Origin: Pseudomonadota bacterium
Lineage (GTDB): Bacteria > Pseudomonadota > Gammaproteobacteria > Burkholderiales > Burkholderiaceae_D
DNA: 28,447 nucleotides
Assembly (NCBI GenBank): GCA_023420795.1
Contig: JAEZVM010000135.1
Span: 1-28,447, forward strand
Direction of reading: 5' to 3'
Made by a program: the position numbers and the translations under genes. Of this stretch, positions 13,836 to 21,888 are shown piece by piece. Under the pieces are notes generated by a model. The model did no database searches. It was not told where the DNA came from and worked only from the letters and a program-made list of their open reading frames with translations. Every line of letters starts with the position of its first letter. Position 1 is the stretch's first letter.

Positions 13836-16568
13836 ATGTGTCGAGGCTTCCTAGCCTCTTTCGGGATGATTGTGAAGCGCAAGCAAGGAGCTTTTGGCCA
13901 AAAAGGATGGTTCTTCATTCTTTTATCACCTCTTCTGGCGATTGTTCTCGTCGGCCTGCTCTGGATTTATACAGAAGAGAAAGTGGACTCTGCGAGAGAA
14001 ACCGCGGAAAAAACGGCACGCTCCCTTGCTGCCGCTTCTGCGGATTCGTACGCGCAGCAGCTTGGGCACATGGCCGCGCAAATCGACCAGATCACCATAC
14101 GCCTGAAATACTCCTGGGAAGATCCGGAGGTTGGCGTCCACTTGGAAAAGGACAAGATGTATGGTCTTTTCCCGGAGAGCCAGCTTCTCTACGCGAACAT
14201 ATTCGATCGAAATGGCAATATTGTCAGTAGTACGGTAAACGTAGAAAAAAGAAAGAAAATAAATATCAGCCAGCTTTCTTATTTTCAGTTCCAGAAAACG
14301 GAATGCTGCGCCGGGCTGCTGATCACCCCCCCATCGAATAGCCTCCTGCTCGGGCGCCCGATCGTTCGCTTCGTGCGCCGGCTGAACCGAGCCGATGGAA
14401 GCTTCGATGGCGTGGTTTCCGTTTCGGTCGAACCCTTGTACTTGGTTACTTTTCAGGAAAACTCCGTGCGAGGCGAGAAGGATTTCGTGTCGGCCAGGCT
14501 GACTTCCGGCGAACTCTTGGCGAGCAAGGTCGGCCAGAAAGCCAGCAATGATTTTCCTGTCTTCTACCGCACGCCGCCCATTTTCTGGACCGCTTCCGGC
14601 GTACTAAGGGAGCCGGCGGAGAGATTCCGCGACAAGGAGGCGCGTTTCGTTGCCTGGAAAAAACTGGATAAATATCCGATTGTTGCGATTGCTGCGTTTT
14701 CCGAAACTGATGCCCTTGCTCCCTTCCGTGAGCAGGCACAGGGTTATCGCGATACCGCGATATTAGGAACCGCCTTACTGCTGGTGCTTTCCATGATTAC
14801 CGTCAATTTTGCGATGGGATACGTGAAGCGGCGCAGGCAGGCCGAAGAAACCCAGGAAACCTACCGACTCGCCACGGATGCGGCCAACGAAGGTTTTTAC
14901 ATGATTCGCCCGATCTACGGTTCCGACGGCGCAGTGATGGATTTCCGCCTGGATGATCTGAACAATCGCGGCGCGGAATTGATCGGCACAACCCGCGACC
15001 AGCTCCTCGGCAGCAGAGCATCGGCCCTGACGTCAGGCACGTTCAGGGACGAACTGGTGACCCTGTGCCACAGGGCGATGGAAAAGGGTTTTCTGGAAGA
15101 GGAAATACGCGTTTCGTCCCGCAGCGTGCTCAAGGCCAAGTGGGTGTACCGGCGCATCGTCAGTTCGCACGCGGGTCTGGCGCTCACCATACGCGATATT
15201 TCAGCCGCCAAGGAGCAGGAGCAGATACTGGCTGACCTGGCCAATACCGATGCCTTGACCAAGCTCCCCAACCGCAACTGGCTCAACACCTTCCTGCCTG
15301 CCGCCATCAGTCAGGCCTTCAAGCGAGCAGGCCATCTCGCGGTGCTGTTCATCGATCTCGACAACTTCAAGAACGTCAACGATACCCTCGGCCACGAGGC
15401 AGGCGACGAACTGCTGGTGCAGGCCTCGGAAAGACTGAGAAAAGCGGTCCGTGCGAGCGACCATGTCGCCCGGCTGGGCGGCGACGAATTCGTCGTGATA
15501 CTCGATTACGTGGAGCAAGTGGAGTATGTGGCGAAAGTGGCCGGTACCATTATCGAAAGCATCGGCAAACCGTTCCAGCTTGAGGCGGGAACGGGCAATG
15601 AAATCCGGGCTTCGGTCGGCGTAAGCGTATTTCCCGAGGACGGCCGTGACTCCGAGACGCTGTTGAAACATGCGGATATAGCGATGTATGCGGCAAAAGC
15701 CGCAGGCAAGGGGCGGTACGTGTTCTACCGCACCCATCTTTCGGATTCGCTGATTCTGCGCCTGGACAAGGAAAGGGCGCTGCGGGAAGCAATCAGGCAG
15801 GACGAGTTCGTGGTGCATTACCAGCCCCGGGTCGGCCTGAAGAGCGGGCAGCTGACCAGCATGGAAGCGCTGGTCCGCTGGATGAGGCCGGATCACGGTC
15901 TGGTATATCCGTCCGAGTTCATTGACGTTGCCGAAGACATGGGAATCATCATCGCGCTAGGCGAGGCAGTCATTGAAAAGGTATGCCGCCAGATCGCTGA
16001 ATGGAAAGTGCAAGGCCTTCCGATGGTTCCGGTATCGGTGAATGTCTCTCCGCAGCAGCTGAAATCCGGCTCGCTCAGCAAGTATGTCGCCGCCTGCCTT
16101 GCGCGCCACCGCATCGACGCGTCGATGATCGAGGTCGAACTGGTCGAGTCGGCGGTCATTGACAGAAGCCAGATCGTCAGCGCCGAGCTCGCGGCGTTGC
16201 GCGCACTCGGCATCAAGCTGATGATCGACGATTTCGGTACCGGCTATTCATCGATGGCGCAGCTGCACCGGCTCGACGTGGATGTGCTCAAGGTGGACAA
16301 GGCTTTTACCAATGCGCTGACCGACGGCTCGGAAGGAAAACTCCTGTTCGGCGCCATCATGTCGATGGCGAGCGCATTGGAAATCTCCGTCGTGGCGGAA
16401 GGAGTGGAAACGGTCGAACAGCTCGACATGCTGCAAGCGCTTTCCTGCGACGAAATACAGGGCCATCTGGTGTCGAAGGCCGTCTCGGCGAAGGAAATGG
16501 CTGTCTTGATAGGCAGGCGTTCTCTTCTGGCGCAGCCACGCGGAGCAGGCCGGCTCGTGCCGGTGTAG
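13836..16568 (+). CDS. membrane sensor PAS-GGDEF-EAL c-di-GMP protein
   Basis: The ATG at 13836 follows AAGGGGGAC; the frame is open further upstream but there it is only the shadow of the HDOD gene. The 910-residue protein has TM1 (about 25-45), a periplasmic sensor region (46-304, Cache-like), TM2 (307-330), a PAS domain (about 338-460), GGDEF (463-632) and EAL (645-895). The cyclase site GGDEF (548-552) is intact, with the inhibitory RxxD site (R539, D542) five residues before it. EAL catalytic positions are kept: E677, N736, E768, D798-D799, K822 and E855. The usual QGYLFS motif reads QGHLVS (875-880). Both synthesis and breakdown of c-di-GMP are possible. Confidence 0.93.
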   Translation: MCRGFLASFGMIVKRKQGAFGQKGWFFILLSPLLAIVLVGLLWIYTEEKVDSARETAEKTARSLAAASADSYAQQLGHMAAQIDQITIRLKYSWEDPEVGVHLEKDKMYGLFPESQLLYANIFDRNGNIVSSTVNVEKRKKINISQLSYFQFQKTECCAGLLITPPSNSLLLGRPIVRFVRRLNRADGSFDGVVSVSVEPLYLVTFQENSVRGEKDFVSARLTSGELLASKVGQKASNDFPVFYRTPPIFWTASGVLREPAERFRDKEARFVAWKKLDKYPIVAIAAFSETDALAPFREQAQGYRDTAILGTALLLVLSMITVNFAMGYVKRRRQAEETQETYRLATDAANEGFYMIRPIYGSDGAVMDFRLDDLNNRGAELIGTTRDQLLGSRASALTSGTFRDELVTLCHRAMEKGFLEEEIRVSSRSVLKAKWVYRRIVSSHAGLALTIRDISAAKEQEQILADLANTDALTKLPNRNWLNTFLPAAISQAFKRAGHLAVLFIDLDNFKNVNDTLGHEAGDELLVQASERLRKAVRASDHVARLGGDEFVVILDYVEQVEYVAKVAGTIIESIGKPFQLEAGTGNEIRASVGVSVFPEDGRDSETLLKHADIAMYAAKAAGKGRYVFYRTHLSDSLILRLDKERALREAIRQDEFVVHYQPRVGLKSGQLTSMEALVRWMRPDHGLVYPSEFIDVAEDMGIIIALGEAVIEKVCRQIAEWKVQGLPMVPVSVNVSPQQLKSGSLSKYVAACLARHRIDASMIEVELVESAVIDRSQIVSAELAALRALGIKLMIDDFGTGYSSMAQLHRLDVDVLKVDKAFTNALTDGSEGKLLFGAIMSMASALEISVVAEGVETVEQLDMLQALSCDEIQGHLVSKAVSAKEMAVLIGRRSLLAQPRGAGRLVPV

Positions 16569-16579
16569 CCCGAGCCGGC
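16549..16579 (+). terminator. hairpin spanning the GGDEF-EAL stop codon
   Basis: GCCGGCTCG (16549-16557) and CGAGCCGGC (16571-16579) form a perfect 9-bp stem with a 13-base loop holding the TAG stop codon. It lies between convergent genes. No T-run follows on either strand, so a terminator role is plausible rather than certain. Confidence 0.4.
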
Positions 16580-16599
16580 TGCAAGCCCTCGTACTACGT

Positions 16600-17139
16600 T
16601 CAGGAACAGCCAAGTGCCGTCAGAAGGGAGGGCTGCACAATTTCGATCCAATAACCGTCCGGGTCCTTGATGAAGGCAATGTCTTTCATCTTTCCCTGAT
16701 CGGGGCGTTTTACATACTGGACATTGTTCTCGTCGAACCAGCGCACCGCGGCGGCGAGATCCGGCACCGAAAAGCAGATATGGCCGAAGCCCTGCGGCTG
16801 CGCATTGCCGTCGTGGTATTTGAACTCCGGATCGTTCTCGGTGCCCCAGTTGTGCGTCAGTTCCAGGATGCCGCGCTGGCTGAACGTCCATGCGGTGCGT
16901 TCTCCCGTGTCCTCGGGCACGACATCGCCTTCCTGCAGCCGTGCCAGGAAATATAGCGAGAACTTCATTTCCGGAAAATCCAGCTTGCGCAGCACGCGCA
17001 TGCCCATGATGCGCGTATAGAAATCCAGCGACACCGCCGGGTCCTTCACGCGCAGCATCGAATGGTTCAGCGTGAAGCCGCGTGTTGCTTCGGGCACGCT
17101 GCCCTGCACGCCCGGATAGGTTTCGGTAGTAAATGCCAT
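16600..17139 (-). CDS. gloA: lactoylglutathione lyase (glyoxalase I)
   Basis: This 179-residue cytoplasmic metalloenzyme converts the methylglyoxal-glutathione hemithioacetal to S-lactoylglutathione. It is of the longer, eukaryote-like type: 'SLDFYTRIMGMRVLRKLDFP', 'ILELTHNWGTENDP', 'GFGHICFSVPD' and 'KDPDGYWIEIVQP' align well with human glyoxalase I. The metal ligands appear to be H26, E93, H120 and E166; the human enzyme has Gln at the first of these. The ATG has an AAGGA site upstream. It is divergent from the zinc reductase gene and near the Kef antiporter gene, which fits methylglyoxal detoxification. Confidence 0.95.
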   Translation of the reverse strand: MAFTTETYPGVQGSVPEATRGFTLNHSMLRVKDPAVSLDFYTRIMGMRVLRKLDFPEMKFSLYFLARLQEGDVVPEDTGERTAWTFSQRGILELTHNWGTENDPEFKYHDGNAQPQGFGHICFSVPDLAAAVRWFDENNVQYVKRPDQGKMKDIAFIKDPDGYWIEIVQPSLLTALGCS

Positions 17140-17376
17140 GTTGAATTTCCTTGAAATGCGAAAGGAGGAATGGAGCGCTTCCCTCGCGTGTGGCGGCAGG
17201 GAAGCACGGACAGGGGCATTACTTTAACCCAGCAGATGCATTGCTGCCGTTGCCTGCTGCATTTGGTGAAAACCTTTTCGGTCTTTGCAGTCTTATCTGA
17301 GTCGGCGATACGCGAGCAGGCTTTTACGCTCAATCGCCAAACCTGCCAACCCCGCCAACCTGTCCAGGAGATGCCC

Positions 17377-18435
17377 ATGCTTTCATCCAAAGGATATGGC
17401 GCCACCAGCGCCAACGAACCGCTCAGGCTCATGCATTTCAACCGTCGCGACCTCCAGCCCAAGGATGTCCAGATCGACATCCTGTATTGCGGCGTCTGTC
17501 ATTCGGACCTGCACACCGCCCGCAATGAATGGGGCAACACTTCATATCCGGTCGTGCCGGGGCACGAAATCATCGGCCGCGTCACCGCAGTCGGCGATCA
17601 GGTCAGCCGCTTCAAGGCCGGCGATCTGGTCGGCATCGGTTGCATGGTGGATTCATGCCAGCATTGCAGCGCCTGCGCCGAAGGTCTGGAGCAATACTGC
17701 GAGAACGGCTTTGTCGGCACTTACAACGGCGAGGAGGGGCATGTCGGCGGCATGACCTACGGCGGCTACGCGAGCGATATTGTCGTCACCGAGAAATTCG
17801 TGCTGCGCATTCCGGAGAACCTTGATCCGGCCGCGGCTGCGCCATTGCTGTGCGCCGGCATCACCACCTATTCGCCGCTGCGCGAGTGGAAGGTGGGCAA
17901 GGGGCAGAAGGTGGGCATCGTCGGCCTCGGCGGGCTCGGGCACATGGGCATCAAGCTCGCTCATGCGATGGGCGCGCATGTGGTGCTCTTCACCACCTCG
18001 CCCGGCAAGGCGGAGGATGCGAAGCGGCTCGGTGCGGACGAGGTAGTGGTCTCGAAAAATGCCAGCGAGATGCGGGCGCATCTGAATTCCTTCGATTTCA
18101 TCCTCAATACGGTGGCAGCGCCGCACAACCTGGACGCCTTCATCGAGCTGCTCAAGCGCGACGGCACCATGACGCTGGTCGGCGCCCCCGCTTCGCCGCA
18201 TCCGTCGCCGCAGGTGTTCGGCCTCATCATGAAGCGGCGGCGCCTGGCCGGCTCCCTCATCGGCGGGATTGCGGAGACACAGGAAATGCTCGACTTCTGC
18301 GGCGAACACGGAATCGTGTCCGACATCGAGATGATCCGCATCCAGGAAATCAACGAGGCTTACGAGAGGATGCTGAGAAGCGATGTAAAGTATCGCTTTG
18401 TGATCGACATGGCTTCGTTGAAGCCGGAAACGTGA
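17377..18435 (+). CDS. zinc-dependent alcohol dehydrogenase/aldehyde reductase (YahK/CAD-like)
   Basis: Of two nearby ATGs, 17377 is six bases after AGGAG and the other is directly against it, so 17377 is chosen, giving 352 residues. This is a medium-chain dehydrogenase. The catalytic zinc site is shown by 'CGVCHSDLH' (C41) and 'PGHE' (H63), the structural zinc by C94, C97, C100 and C108, and the Rossmann motif by GLGGLGHMGIK. Overall it resembles E. coli YahK and the cinnamyl alcohol dehydrogenase group, which reduce many aldehydes with NADPH. It lies between gloA (divergent) and the Kef gene (same strand, 57 bases on), so aldehyde removal is a reasonable role. The exact substrate is unknown. 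Confidence 0.92.
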   Translation: MLSSKGYGATSANEPLRLMHFNRRDLQPKDVQIDILYCGVCHSDLHTARNEWGNTSYPVVPGHEIIGRVTAVGDQVSRFKAGDLVGIGCMVDSCQHCSACAEGLEQYCENGFVGTYNGEEGHVGGMTYGGYASDIVVTEKFVLRIPENLDPAAAAPLLCAGITTYSPLREWKVGKGQKVGIVGLGGLGHMGIKLAHAMGAHVVLFTTSPGKAEDAKRLGADEVVVSKNASEMRAHLNSFDFILNTVAAPHNLDAFIELLKRDGTMTLVGAPASPHPSPQVFGLIMKRRRLAGSLIGGIAETQEMLDFCGEHGIVSDIEMIRIQEINEAYERMLRSDVKYRFVIDMASLKPET

Positions 18436-18492
18436 TTCCGATGCAGTGCTGCACCCGGGCGGTCCGTCGATCATGCCTGCTGAGGATAATCG

Positions 18493-20289
18493 ATGGAACA
18501 AAGCCTGCTGTTCAATGCCCTGGTTTATCTGGCCGCCGCGGTGGTCGCGGTGCCGCTGGCGAAACGGCTGGGGCTGGGCTCGGTGCTCGGCTATCTTCTG
18601 GCAGGCATGGCGATCGGCCCATGGGGGCTGCGCCTGATCAGCGGCGTGGAAGACATCCTCGGCTTTTCAGAATTCGGCGTGGTGCTGCTGCTGTTCCTGA
18701 TCGGGCTGGAACTGGAACCGAAGCGCCTGTGGGCGCTGCGCCGGCCGATATTCGGCTGGGGCGGCCTGCAGGTTGGTGCATGTACGGCGGCGCTGTTCGG
18801 CTTCGGCCTGCTGCTGGATATCGGCTGGAAAGTTGCGCTGATCGCGGCGCTCGGCCTGTCGTTGTCCTCGACTGCGATCGTGCTGGCGACGCTGGAAGAG
18901 CGCAATCTCAAAAACACGCCCGCCGGTTCGGCCGGGTTTTCGATCCTGCTGTTCCAGGACATTGCCGCGATCCCGATGATCGCGCTGGTGCCGTTGCTCG
19001 GCATTGCAGCGCATGAAGACAATGGCATCGACTGGCCCGGCATCCTGAAAACGGCAGGCGTATTTGCGATCCTGATTGTCAGCGGCCGGCATCTGGTGCG
19101 CCCGGTGCTGCGAATCATGGCCAAGACCGAGCTGCGCGAGATATTCACGTCCTTTGCGCTGCTGCTCGTGATCGCCATCGGCTGGCTGATGCACTCGGTC
19201 GGGCTGTCGATGGCGCTGGGTACGTTTCTCGCCGGCGTGCTGCTGGCCGATTCCGAATACCGGCATGCGCTGGAGTCGGACCTGGAACCGTTCAAGGGCT
19301 TGCTGCTCGGCCTGTTCTTCACCGCCGTCGGCATGTCCGTGGATTTCGGCGTGCTGCTGAAGCAGCCAGAACTGGTGGGCATGCTGGTGCTCGCCTTGCT
19401 GGGCATCAAGGTTGCCGTGATGTACCTGCTTGCGAAACTGTTCCGGATCGCACGCGGCCAACAGTTGCTGTTTGCGCTGCTGCTGTCGCAGGGCGGCGAA
19501 TTTGCCTTCGTGGTGTTTGGCGCTGCGGCCGACGCGCGGGTTTTCAGGCCCGAAACGGCATCGCTGCTGATCGTGGTCGTCGCGCTTTCGATGGTCGCCA
19601 CGCCGCTGTTGCTGGTGCTGCACGAGAAATTTATCGCTCCGCGCTTCCGCCAAGTGAAAAAGCGTCCGGCCGACAAGATCGAGCCGGAGCAGGATCCGAT
19701 CATCATCGCCGGCTTCGGCCGTTTCGGGCAGATCGTCGGCCGCCTGCTGCTGGCCAACCGGATTCGCGCCACCGTGCTCGATCATGACCCGGATCAGGTC
19801 GATCTGTTGCGCAAATACGGCTTCAAGGTCTTCTACGGCGATGCCACCCGTGCCGATCTGTTGCGCGCCGCGGGGGCGCAGCACGCACGGATACTGGTGG
19901 TCGCGATCGACAATATCGAAGACAGTCTCGCGCTGGTGGATATCGTGCGGCGCGATTTCCCGCACCTGAAGATACTGGCCCGCGCCCGCAACCTGACGCA
20001 CACGTACGATCTGATGGATCGTGGAGTGACCATCGTCGAGCGTGAAACCTTCGAGGCTTCGCTGCAACTGGGCGGCAGGATTCTGCAGGAAATGGGATTT
20101 GATGAGGCGCGCGCACAAGATGTGGTGAACAAGTTCCGTGCCTATAACCGGAAGGCGCTGCTCGATATCTACCCGTATCACAAGGACCAGCACCGGATGA
20201 TATCGATCGCAAAGCAGGGGCGAAAGGAGCTGGAGGACATGTTCGCCAGCGATGCGGCTGCGCTGCAGGCAGAAGAAAACGCCAGGTAA
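18493..20289 (+). CDS. kefC: KefB/KefC-type glutathione-regulated K+/H+ antiporter
   Basis: This 598-residue CPA2-family inner-membrane protein has about 12 hydrophobic segments in residues 1-385 and a cytoplasmic RCK/TrkA-N domain from about 400 ('PIIIAGFGRFGQIVGRLLL', 'LDHDPDQVDLLRKYGFKVFYG'). The regulatory loop 'HALESDLEPFKGLLLGLFF' matches the HALESD loop of E. coli KefC, and 'ERETFEASLQLGGRILQEMG' matches the Kef C-terminus. Kef systems are held closed by glutathione and opened by glutathione adducts, acidifying the cytoplasm to protect against electrophiles. No KefF/KefG ancillary oxidoreductase lies next to it. KefB or KefC cannot be told apart here. Confidence 0.9.
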   Translation: MEQSLLFNALVYLAAAVVAVPLAKRLGLGSVLGYLLAGMAIGPWGLRLISGVEDILGFSEFGVVLLLFLIGLELEPKRLWALRRPIFGWGGLQVGACTAALFGFGLLLDIGWKVALIAALGLSLSSTAIVLATLEERNLKNTPAGSAGFSILLFQDIAAIPMIALVPLLGIAAHEDNGIDWPGILKTAGVFAILIVSGRHLVRPVLRIMAKTELREIFTSFALLLVIAIGWLMHSVGLSMALGTFLAGVLLADSEYRHALESDLEPFKGLLLGLFFTAVGMSVDFGVLLKQPELVGMLVLALLGIKVAVMYLLAKLFRIARGQQLLFALLLSQGGEFAFVVFGAAADARVFRPETASLLIVVVALSMVATPLLLVLHEKFIAPRFRQVKKRPADKIEPEQDPIIIAGFGRFGQIVGRLLLANRIRATVLDHDPDQVDLLRKYGFKVFYGDATRADLLRAAGAQHARILVVAIDNIEDSLALVDIVRRDFPHLKILARARNLTHTYDLMDRGVTIVERETFEASLQLGGRILQEMGFDEARAQDVVNKFRAYNRKALLDIYPYHKDQHRMISIAKQGRKELEDMFASDAAALQAEENAR

Positions 20290-20322
20290 GTCATGCACGT
20301 ATCGCCGTATGCCAGGCAGCCC

Positions 20323-20350
20323 TTGGAAAACGGCGGCGATGGACTATAGT
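20323..20350 (+). promoter_or_regulatory. sigma70-like promoter downstream of kefC
   Basis: TTGGAA (20323-20328) and TATAGT (20345-20350) are separated by 16 bases, four and five matches to the consensus hexamers. It lies just after the Kef gene and would start a transcript near 20357, well before the terminator at 20532-20562. Confidence 0.5.
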
Positions 20351-20356
20351 GAAAAC

Positions 20357-20562
20357 AAGTCGGTGGGTAGTTGAATTGGCAATGAAATGCCGGTTTGGTG
20401 AAAGCCGATGGCTCCGTGAAGGGGCAGGGATCACGCTGAGGAACAACCCGACGACGCATGATCGCAAGGGGTTGCGATGTTGATTATCGCCAGCTCCGCG
20501 AATAGCAGCTTCGCGCCGAGCGCGAAGCGTTGCCCGGTACCTTGACGGTATCGGGCTTTTTT
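20357..20562 (+). ncRNA. candidate small RNA between kefC and the SDR gene
   Basis: The 367-base gap 20290-20656 holds no convincing protein gene but has a promoter-like pair, several hairpins and a strong terminator, which together outline an RNA of about 206 bases. Hairpins include GGCA/TGCC (20378-20391), CGTGA/TCACG (20415-20435), a perfect 7-bp stem with a GGGG loop (20461-20478) and a perfect 9-bp stem with a CGA loop (20508-20528), then the terminator. I do not recognise a known RNA family. It could instead be a structured 3' UTR of the Kef mRNA. The boundaries are inferred from the motifs. Confidence 0.45.
20532..20562 (+). terminator. rho-independent terminator
   Basis: GCCCGGTACC (20532-20541) pairs with GGTATCGGGC (20547-20556) over 10 bp with one G-T pair and a 5-base loop. 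Six T follow (20557-20562). It lies 243 bases after the Kef stop codon and about 95 bases before the SDR start, so it ends the Kef transcript, the candidate RNA or both. Confidence 0.88.
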
Positions 20563-20656
20563 GTGCGCAGTGCGTCGTCTTGTATCCTGATGCGCATTCC
20601 GCGTGCCTCACAGATCGACAATACTCCCGCGCTCGCAACTCGCTGGCACGCTGAAT

Positions 20657-21409
20657 ATGACAAAGAAGAAAATCCTTGTAATCACCGGTGGCAGCCGCGG
20701 CATCGGCGCGGCAACGGCACGGCTTGCCGCAGCCCAGGGTTATGCCGTCTGCATCAGCTATAAGAGCAATCGCGGTGCCGCGGACGAAATCGTCGATGCA
20801 ATCCGCTTGGCAGGAGGCGCCGCGATTGCCGTGCAGGCGGATGTCGCTTCCGAGGCCAATGTTGTGCGCCTGTTCGAAACGGTGGACCGGGAGCTCGGCC
20901 CCGTGACCGCTCTCGTCAATAACGCCGGCATTCTGGAGCGGCAGATGCGGGTCGAGAGCATGGATGCATCCCGCCTCAACCGCATCTTTGCTACTAATGT
21001 CACCGGCAGCTTCCTGTGCGCACGCGAAGCGATCCGCCGCATGTCGAAGCGGCACGGAGGAAGCGGCGGCGCGATCGTGAATCTGTCATCCGTGGCGTCG
21101 CGGCTTGGCGCGCCGGAGGAATATGTCGATTATGCGGCGTCCAAAGGAGCGATCGACACCATGACGATTGGCCTGGCGAAGGAGGTGGCAGCCGATGGCA
21201 TACGGGTGAATGCAGTGCGGCCCGGCGTCATCGATACGGAAATCCATGCCAGCGGCGGCGAACCCGGGCGGGTGCAAAGAGTGAAGGAGTCGGTGCCGAT
21301 GAAGCGCGGCGGCGAGGCTGGCGAAGTGGCGAATGCCATCCTGTGGCTATTATCCGACCATGCGTCTTATACCACCGGCGCCATCATCGACGTTACAGGC
21401 GGCAGGTAA
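20657..21409 (+). CDS. ygfF: short-chain dehydrogenase/reductase (YgfF-like)
   Basis: The ATG at 20657 gives the usual 250-residue SDR; an earlier in-frame start would add 18 atypical residues. Classical SDR motifs are complete: cofactor motif TGGSRGIG (10-17), NNAG, the catalytic Ser in 'VNLSSVASRLG' and YAASK. Blocks such as 'NVTGSFLCAREAIRRM', 'EEYVDYAASKGAIDT' and 'HASGGEPGRVQRVKESVPM' closely follow E. coli YgfF, an NAD(P)-dependent oxidoreductase with an uncertain physiological substrate. There is no strong ribosome binding site. The gene stands alone after the terminator at 20562 and converges on yjbQ. Confidence 0.92.
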   Translation: MTKKKILVITGGSRGIGAATARLAAAQGYAVCISYKSNRGAADEIVDAIRLAGGAAIAVQADVASEANVVRLFETVDRELGPVTALVNNAGILERQMRVESMDASRLNRIFATNVTGSFLCAREAIRRMSKRHGGSGGAIVNLSSVASRLGAPEEYVDYAASKGAIDTMTIGLAKEVAADGIRVNAVRPGVIDTEIHASGGEPGRVQRVKESVPMKRGGEAGEVANAILWLLSDHASYTTGAIIDVTGGR

Positions 21410-21443
21410 CGGCGGCACGTAACGGCGGCAGAATCCGGGAAGT

Positions 21444-21860
21444 TCAGTCGCCCAGCACCGTGACGACCACGCTGCGCCGCTGCGCGCCGGTGCGGTGCTC
21501 CCATAGGTAGATGCCCTGCCAGACGCCGAGCAGCATGCGGCCGCCGCCCACGGGGATGCTCAAGCCTGGGCCGGTCAGCACGCTGCGCGCGTGCGCCGCC
21601 ATGTCGTCCGGCCCTTCGAGATCGTGCCGGTAGGCGGGGTCGCCGTCCGGCGCCACGCGTTCGAGAATGGTTTCGAGATCGCGCCGCACATCGGGATCGG
21701 CGTTTTCGGTGATCGTCAGCGAGCAGCTGGTGTGCTGCACGAATACGTGCACGATTCCGGTCTGCACGCCGGACGCCGCGACGACGTTTGCCACTGCATC
21801 GGTGATGTTACGCGTGCCGCGCCCGCTTGTCGGAAATTCGAGGATCGACTGGTGGTTCAT
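21444..21860 (-). CDS. yjbQ: YjbQ family protein (UPF0047)
   Basis: The ATG at 21860 gives 138 residues; the adjoining GTG at 21863 is one codon earlier and closer to the GGAG site than usual. The sequence has the family marks 'GIVHVFVQHTSCSLTITENAD' (shown here in part), 'DPDVRRDLETILERVAP' and 'LGVWQGIYLWEHRTGAQRR'. His and Asp residues in these blocks form the proposed metal/active site. YjbQ proteins are reported to have weak thiamine phosphate synthase activity, but their main role is unsettled. It is downstream of psd on the same strand with a gap of about 28 bases, so the two are probably co-transcribed. Confidence 0.93.
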   Translation of the reverse strand: MNHQSILEFPTSGRGTRNITDAVANVVAASGVQTGIVHVFVQHTSCSLTITENADPDVRRDLETILERVAPDGDPAYRHDLEGPDDMAAHARSVLTGPGLSIPVGGGRMLLGVWQGIYLWEHRTGAQRRSVVVTVLGD

Positions 21861-21888
21861 CACGGCTCCATCTTTTGGTCGTCGCCGA

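Noticed and set aside
18591..20298. Long minus-strand open frames (up to 543 codons) opposite the Kef antiporter gene
   Set aside because: They are rich in Gln, His, Arg and Ala with no fold or start signals, as expected for the reverse of a GC-rich gene. The plus-strand Kef protein is clear along its full length.
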